Notes under the pieces: model-generated
Seen by the model: only the letters and a program-made list of their open reading frames with translations
Databases searched by the model: none
What the model was told of the DNA's origin: nothing
Made by a program: the position numbers and the translations under genes
Shown here: in pieces, positions 22,670 to 25,623 of the stretch
Layout of the letters: the number at the start of each line of letters is the position of its first letter
Numbering within the stretch: the first letter of the stretch is position 1
Source: UBA1140 sp964409295
GTDB lineage: Bacteria; Campylobacterota; Campylobacteria; Campylobacterales; Sulfurovaceae
Direction: 5' to 3'
Length of the DNA stretch: 25,623 nt
Assembly (NCBI GenBank): GCA_964409295.1
Contig: CAYPCV010000210.1
Location: 1 to 25,623 of the forward strand

Positions 22670-25623
22670 TTAGAATTCATGAGCAATAAGAATTCTATTA
22701 ATATCAAAAGTACAAGCTTTATCCTCTGGTGCTTTTAAATCAAAAGTTACATATGCACGCCCTTCACTAGAATAACCATTACTACAAGTTCTAGCATCAT
22801 AGGGATTACTTGATTTTATAGATTCAATTGCACAGTTACTACCATCTACAATATTCCATCCAAAATGTGCATTCCGATAAGGTTCAGAGCTATTTTTTTG
22901 CCATATTTCAAAGGTAGCAGACCCTGTAGTATTTTTATCTAAACTATATCCATTAGCAGGAAGTTTAATTAATCCTGTTCCTCTTAATGTATGTTTTATC
23001 ACTTCTCCAATACGTATATTTTTAGCTATATCAGGTTGGTATCCATTTAAATTAACCCAAATAGAAGCATCTTTTCCCATAAGTTGATAATCATATTTAT
23101 AAGAGACAACCACACTACCCTCATCATCAAGTTGATAAGTTTCAGAGTCAGTTGTACCTAACCATTCACGACCATCATCTAAACACTGGTCTTGATAATA
23201 GTTATGTCCTACAGCATAATAAAGTTCTCCTTTATTTTGACCAAAATAATCATCTTGTAAATTTAATGTTGAGTTATCTATTTTCTCAAAATCCCATTTA
23301 CCCATAGCATCATAACTTTTGCCTCTTCCAAAAACCAACAGCTTATCACTATTAGCACCCTCTAAATTAACATATTGAAAAACATCTGAACGTGCAACAG
23401 TACTGTCTGAAAAAGTTGTAGCATGAACATCATTGTCTCCTAAATCATCAATAATACCTTCTGCACGCCCCAAATCAATATCTTCTTTTCCATAAAAAAG
23501 TCTTTTAGTAAGGTTGCTCTCCCTAGAACTTCCTTCTCCTCCATCAACAGCATAACCTACAATTGCACCCAAAGAGATATAAGGTTGAGTATTAACTTTA
23601 TTAGAATATTCATCTGTTACTGAAACAATAAATTTTTCTTCATATTTAGCACGTTCACTGTCTTGCCCTGTACTTAAATAAGAGATAGAAATTGCAGAAG
23701 GTAATCCAGATAGAACCCGAACATTAACAACTGTAGAAAGCGTCTGAACTTTATCGTTAATATCTCTAAATGTCATACTTATCTTAATAGGTGCAAGACC
23801 AGAGAGTGTTTTAGATTTTAAAATAAAAGGACTGTTATTTTTTAAATCCAAAGATAGAAAATCAACCAAAGAAGAGGTATTAGAATCAAATAATTGAACA
23901 ATTAATGAATTTTGTGTTTGTACCTCTACAGAGCTAATATTCACATCTTTATCATTAATTGTATTTCCTTCTGAATCTTTAAGAACAACAGAAAATGTTT
24001 TTTCTATATTAGGAATACCCATACTAAAATCACTATTTTGTGTAATAACACTTAAGCTATAATTAATAGGAATATAATCATCTCCTGAAACATCATATTT
24101 TACAACCAAAGGTTTTCTATTTTCATCACTTGTATTTTCACTATGATAAATTTTAAAAGTACTATTTAAATCGCCAACATCAACCAAAGCCTTTAAATTA
24201 CTAGGTCCAGTATATGTTAATAGAGCCATACCATCTTCATTTACAGGAACAGAGAAACTATTAAATGAGCCTACATCTATACCGTCTAAAACTTTTTTAG
24301 GCAATTGAACATTTACAAAGCCTTCAGTATAAGGAGTAATATCTTTAAAAACTTTAACAGGAATATCAATAGTTTGACCATTGTTACTCAAAATAATCTC
24401 TTCTAAATCATTTGGAATCACAACCATAGGAAGGGCAGAGTCTTCTATACCTGCTATAAAACTAAGTTGAATTGTTTTTCTAATTTCAACATTATCTTCT
24501 GTAAATATTAAGGTTACGGTTGTTGTCTCTCCATCTATGGCATGCATATCTTCAGGAGAAGTAAAAATAAATGAAACTTTTCCAGTAGAGACTTCTGTCT
24601 CTTCAATAGAAGAAGACAATGTACCATATCTACTATTAGGTGTGGTTATTTCAATCTTTTTTCCTGAAACAGCCACACCTCTATCATCTACTAAATAAGC
24701 ATTAATTTGATACTCTTTAGAGGGAAATTCCACCAGTAAATCAACAACATTTATCATTCGATAATCTATTAGTGACTTTTTCACTATTTTAATAGCTACT
24801 GTTTTAGTAATAGTTACTCCATCTTCCATAAAGGTCAAGTTTACATCTCTTTGCTCTCCATTAATTATATTCAAGTCTGTTGGAGAATGATAAGTAAACG
24901 AGACCTTTCCTGTTGAGACTTCAGTTATTTCAAAAGATGAGTCTAAAGTTCCAAATTGACTATCAGGTGTTGTTATATTAACTCTTTTATCTGAAACAGC
25001 AATCCCCTTATTATCAACCAAATAAGCATCAATAGTATATGTCTCAGACGCAATATCTACAATTAAATCAGATGTATTAATAATATGATAATCAATTGCT
25101 GACTTCTTTAGAATAGTAACCGTAACCACTTTAGAAATAGTCACTCCATCTTCTTTAAAAGTCAAATTTACATCTGTATTTGTTCCATCAATTGCTGTTA
25201 AATCATCTGCTGATGTATAAGTAAATGTCGCTCGTCCTGATACATCTGTTTGAGCAGTAGAATTAGCAATCACACCAAACTTACTATCTAATGCAGAAAT
25301 CTTAACCGATTTTCCTGATACTGGGTTATTTTGATTATCTACTAAATCAATTGTAATACTCTGTGCAACTTTTGGCAAATCTACAATAATATCTTCTGCA
25401 TTTATTAAATGGTAATCGATTGCTGACTTCTTTAAAATAGTAACCGTAACCACTTTAGAAATAGTTACTCCATCTTCTTTAAAAGTCAAATTCACATCTC
25501 TATTTGTTCCATCAATTGCTGTTAAATCATCTGCTGATGTATAAGTAAATGTCGCTCGTCCTGATACATCTGTTTGAGCAATAGAATTAGCAATCACACC
25601 AAACTTACTATCTAATGCAGAAA
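22670..25623 (-). CDS. C-terminal part of a large surface protein with Big_1-like Ig repeats (partial, runs off the right edge)
   Basis: The frame is open to the last base, so the 984 codons here are only the C-terminal part. At least four repeats of about 108 residues occur: each runs from IDYH or IDYR through a LVDN...GK strand to TFKEDGV...VKK. They resemble the bacterial invasin-type Big_1 immunoglobulin-like fold, with the pattern DxxG-VSGK-V-I and DxSGRATFTYTS. The repeats nearest the edge are almost identical; those further downstream diverge. About 600 further residues (after about 24448) are unique and contain several more beta-rich segments and Cys-containing stretches (CLDDGREW, NCAIES, ARTCSNGY, ACTF). 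No LPXTG, autotransporter barrel or type I secretion tail is obvious. Its role as a surface adhesin or envelope-spanning protein is an inference; how it is secreted is unclear. Confidence 0.8.
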   Translation of the reverse strand, partial: SALDSKFGVIANSIAQTDVSGRATFTYTSADDLTAIDGTNRDVNLTFKEDGVTISKVVTVTILKKSAIDYHLINAEDIIVDLPKVAQSITIDLVDNQNNPVSGKSVKISALDSKFGVIANSTAQTDVSGRATFTYTSADDLTAIDGTNTDVNLTFKEDGVTISKVVTVTILKKSAIDYHIINTSDLIVDIASETYTIDAYLVDNKGIAVSDKRVNITTPDSQFGTLDSSFEITEVSTGKVSFTYHSPTDLNIINGEQRDVNLTFMEDGVTITKTVAIKIVKKSLIDYRMINVVDLLVEFPSKEYQINAYLVDDRGVAVSGKKIEITTPNSRYGTLSSSIEETEVSTGKVSFIFTSPEDMHAIDGETTTVTLIFTEDNVEIRKTIQLSFIAGIEDSALPMVVIPNDLEEIILSNNGQTIDIPVKVFKDITPYTEGFVNVQLPKKVLDGIDVGSFNSFSVPVNEDGMALLTYTGPSNLKALVDVGDLNSTFKIYHSENTSDENRKPLVVKYDVSGDDYIPINYSLSVITQNSDFSMGIPNIEKTFSVVLKDSEGNTINDKDVNISSVEVQTQNSLIVQLFDSNTSSLVDFLSLDLKNNSPFILKSKTLSGLAPIKISMTFRDINDKVQTLSTVVNVRVLSGLPSAISISYLSTGQDSERAKYEEKFIVSVTDEYSNKVNTQPYISLGAIVGYAVDGGEGSSRESNLTKRLFYGKEDIDLGRAEGIIDDLGDNDVHATTFSDSTVARSDVFQYVNLEGANSDKLLVFGRGKSYDAMGKWDFEKIDNSTLNLQDDYFGQNKGELYYAVGHNYYQDQCLDDGREWLGTTDSETYQLDDEGSVVVSYKYDYQLMGKDASIWVNLNGYQPDIAKNIRIGEVIKHTLRGTGLIKLPANGYSLDKNTTGSATFEIWQKNSSEPYRNAHFGWNIVDGSNCAIESIKSSNPYDARTCSNGYSSEGRAYVTFDLKAPEDKACTFDINRILIAHEF
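25097..25299 (-). repeat. Copy of a near-identical DNA repeat inside the Ig-repeat gene (pairs with 25421-25623)
   Basis: By eye, 25097-25299 and 25421-25623 differ at about five positions of 203, with an exact period of 324 bases (108 codons). The next repeats in the gene are clearly more diverged. This points to recent duplication or gene conversion of Ig units, and makes expansion or contraction by recombination likely. Confidence 0.85.
25421..25623 (-). repeat. Second copy of the near-identical Ig-unit repeat, reaching the window edge
   Basis: This copy is in the same reading frame and orientation as 25097-25299, at a distance of 324 bases. The identity continues to the last base of the window, so further copies probably follow to the right. 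Confidence 0.85.

Noticed and set aside
22670..25623. CRISPR-like or tandem noncoding repeats at the right edge
   Set aside because: The period is 324 bases, in frame, and encodes Ig-like domains. There are no short spacers.

Overview
The window looks like a chromosomal segment of a Campylobacterota (Epsilonproteobacteria) relative of Sulfurovum, Sulfurimonas or Arcobacter. The assignment is inferred from the low-GC, A/T-ending codon use, the A^FTMIELVFVIVVLGI prepilin signature, the HQWRQPL histidine-kinase box, and the pairing of a TorD chaperone with a multi-cluster ferredoxin. No rRNA sequence lies inside the window, so the species is not fixed.

Layout. Positions 1-293 hold the promoter and leader of an rRNA operon that runs leftwards out of the window (sigma70 promoter 185-213, boxA 108-120). 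Next comes a leftward type IV prepilin-like gene (294-965). A rightward block follows: an OmpR-type response regulator, a soluble histidine kinase with four CBS motifs, a full-length arginine-type phosphagen kinase, a small exported protein and an M23 peptidase lipoprotein. From 9779 down to 6122 a tightly packed leftward run of six genes encodes a TorD-like chaperone, a ferredoxin with four cluster motifs, a small protein that may resemble the shikimate dehydrogenase N-terminal domain, an unknown small protein, an NlpC/P60 lipoprotein and a DUF1456/YehS protein. A 314-base A/T-rich divergent spacer (9780-10093) separates it from a rightward rhodanese-like lipoprotein.

The most interesting part is 11487-20636, which looks like a surface polysaccharide locus. 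It contains a secreted DUF2334-like deacetylase with two carbohydrate-binding-like repeats, a membrane glycosyltransferase closely resembling E. coli NfrB, a TPR plus outer-membrane beta-barrel protein like NfrA, a membrane-anchored TIM-barrel (DUF4434-like) protein, and WecB, which makes UDP-ManNAc. NfrA, NfrB and WecB are the parts of the E. coli phage N4 glycan receptor (NGR) pathway. Here the glycosyltransferase stops where NfrB continues into its c-di-GMP-responsive C-terminal region, and separate deacetylase and hydrolase-like genes sit beside it, which recalls a PgaB split in two. I infer a synthase-dependent ManNAc-containing exopolysaccharide with its own tailoring enzymes and a control mode different from E. 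coli.

The right end (20706-25623, all leftward) has a single-pass membrane TPR protein and the C-terminal part of a large protein with about 108-residue Big_1-like Ig repeats. Two of these repeats are nearly identical in DNA. The gene continues past the right edge.
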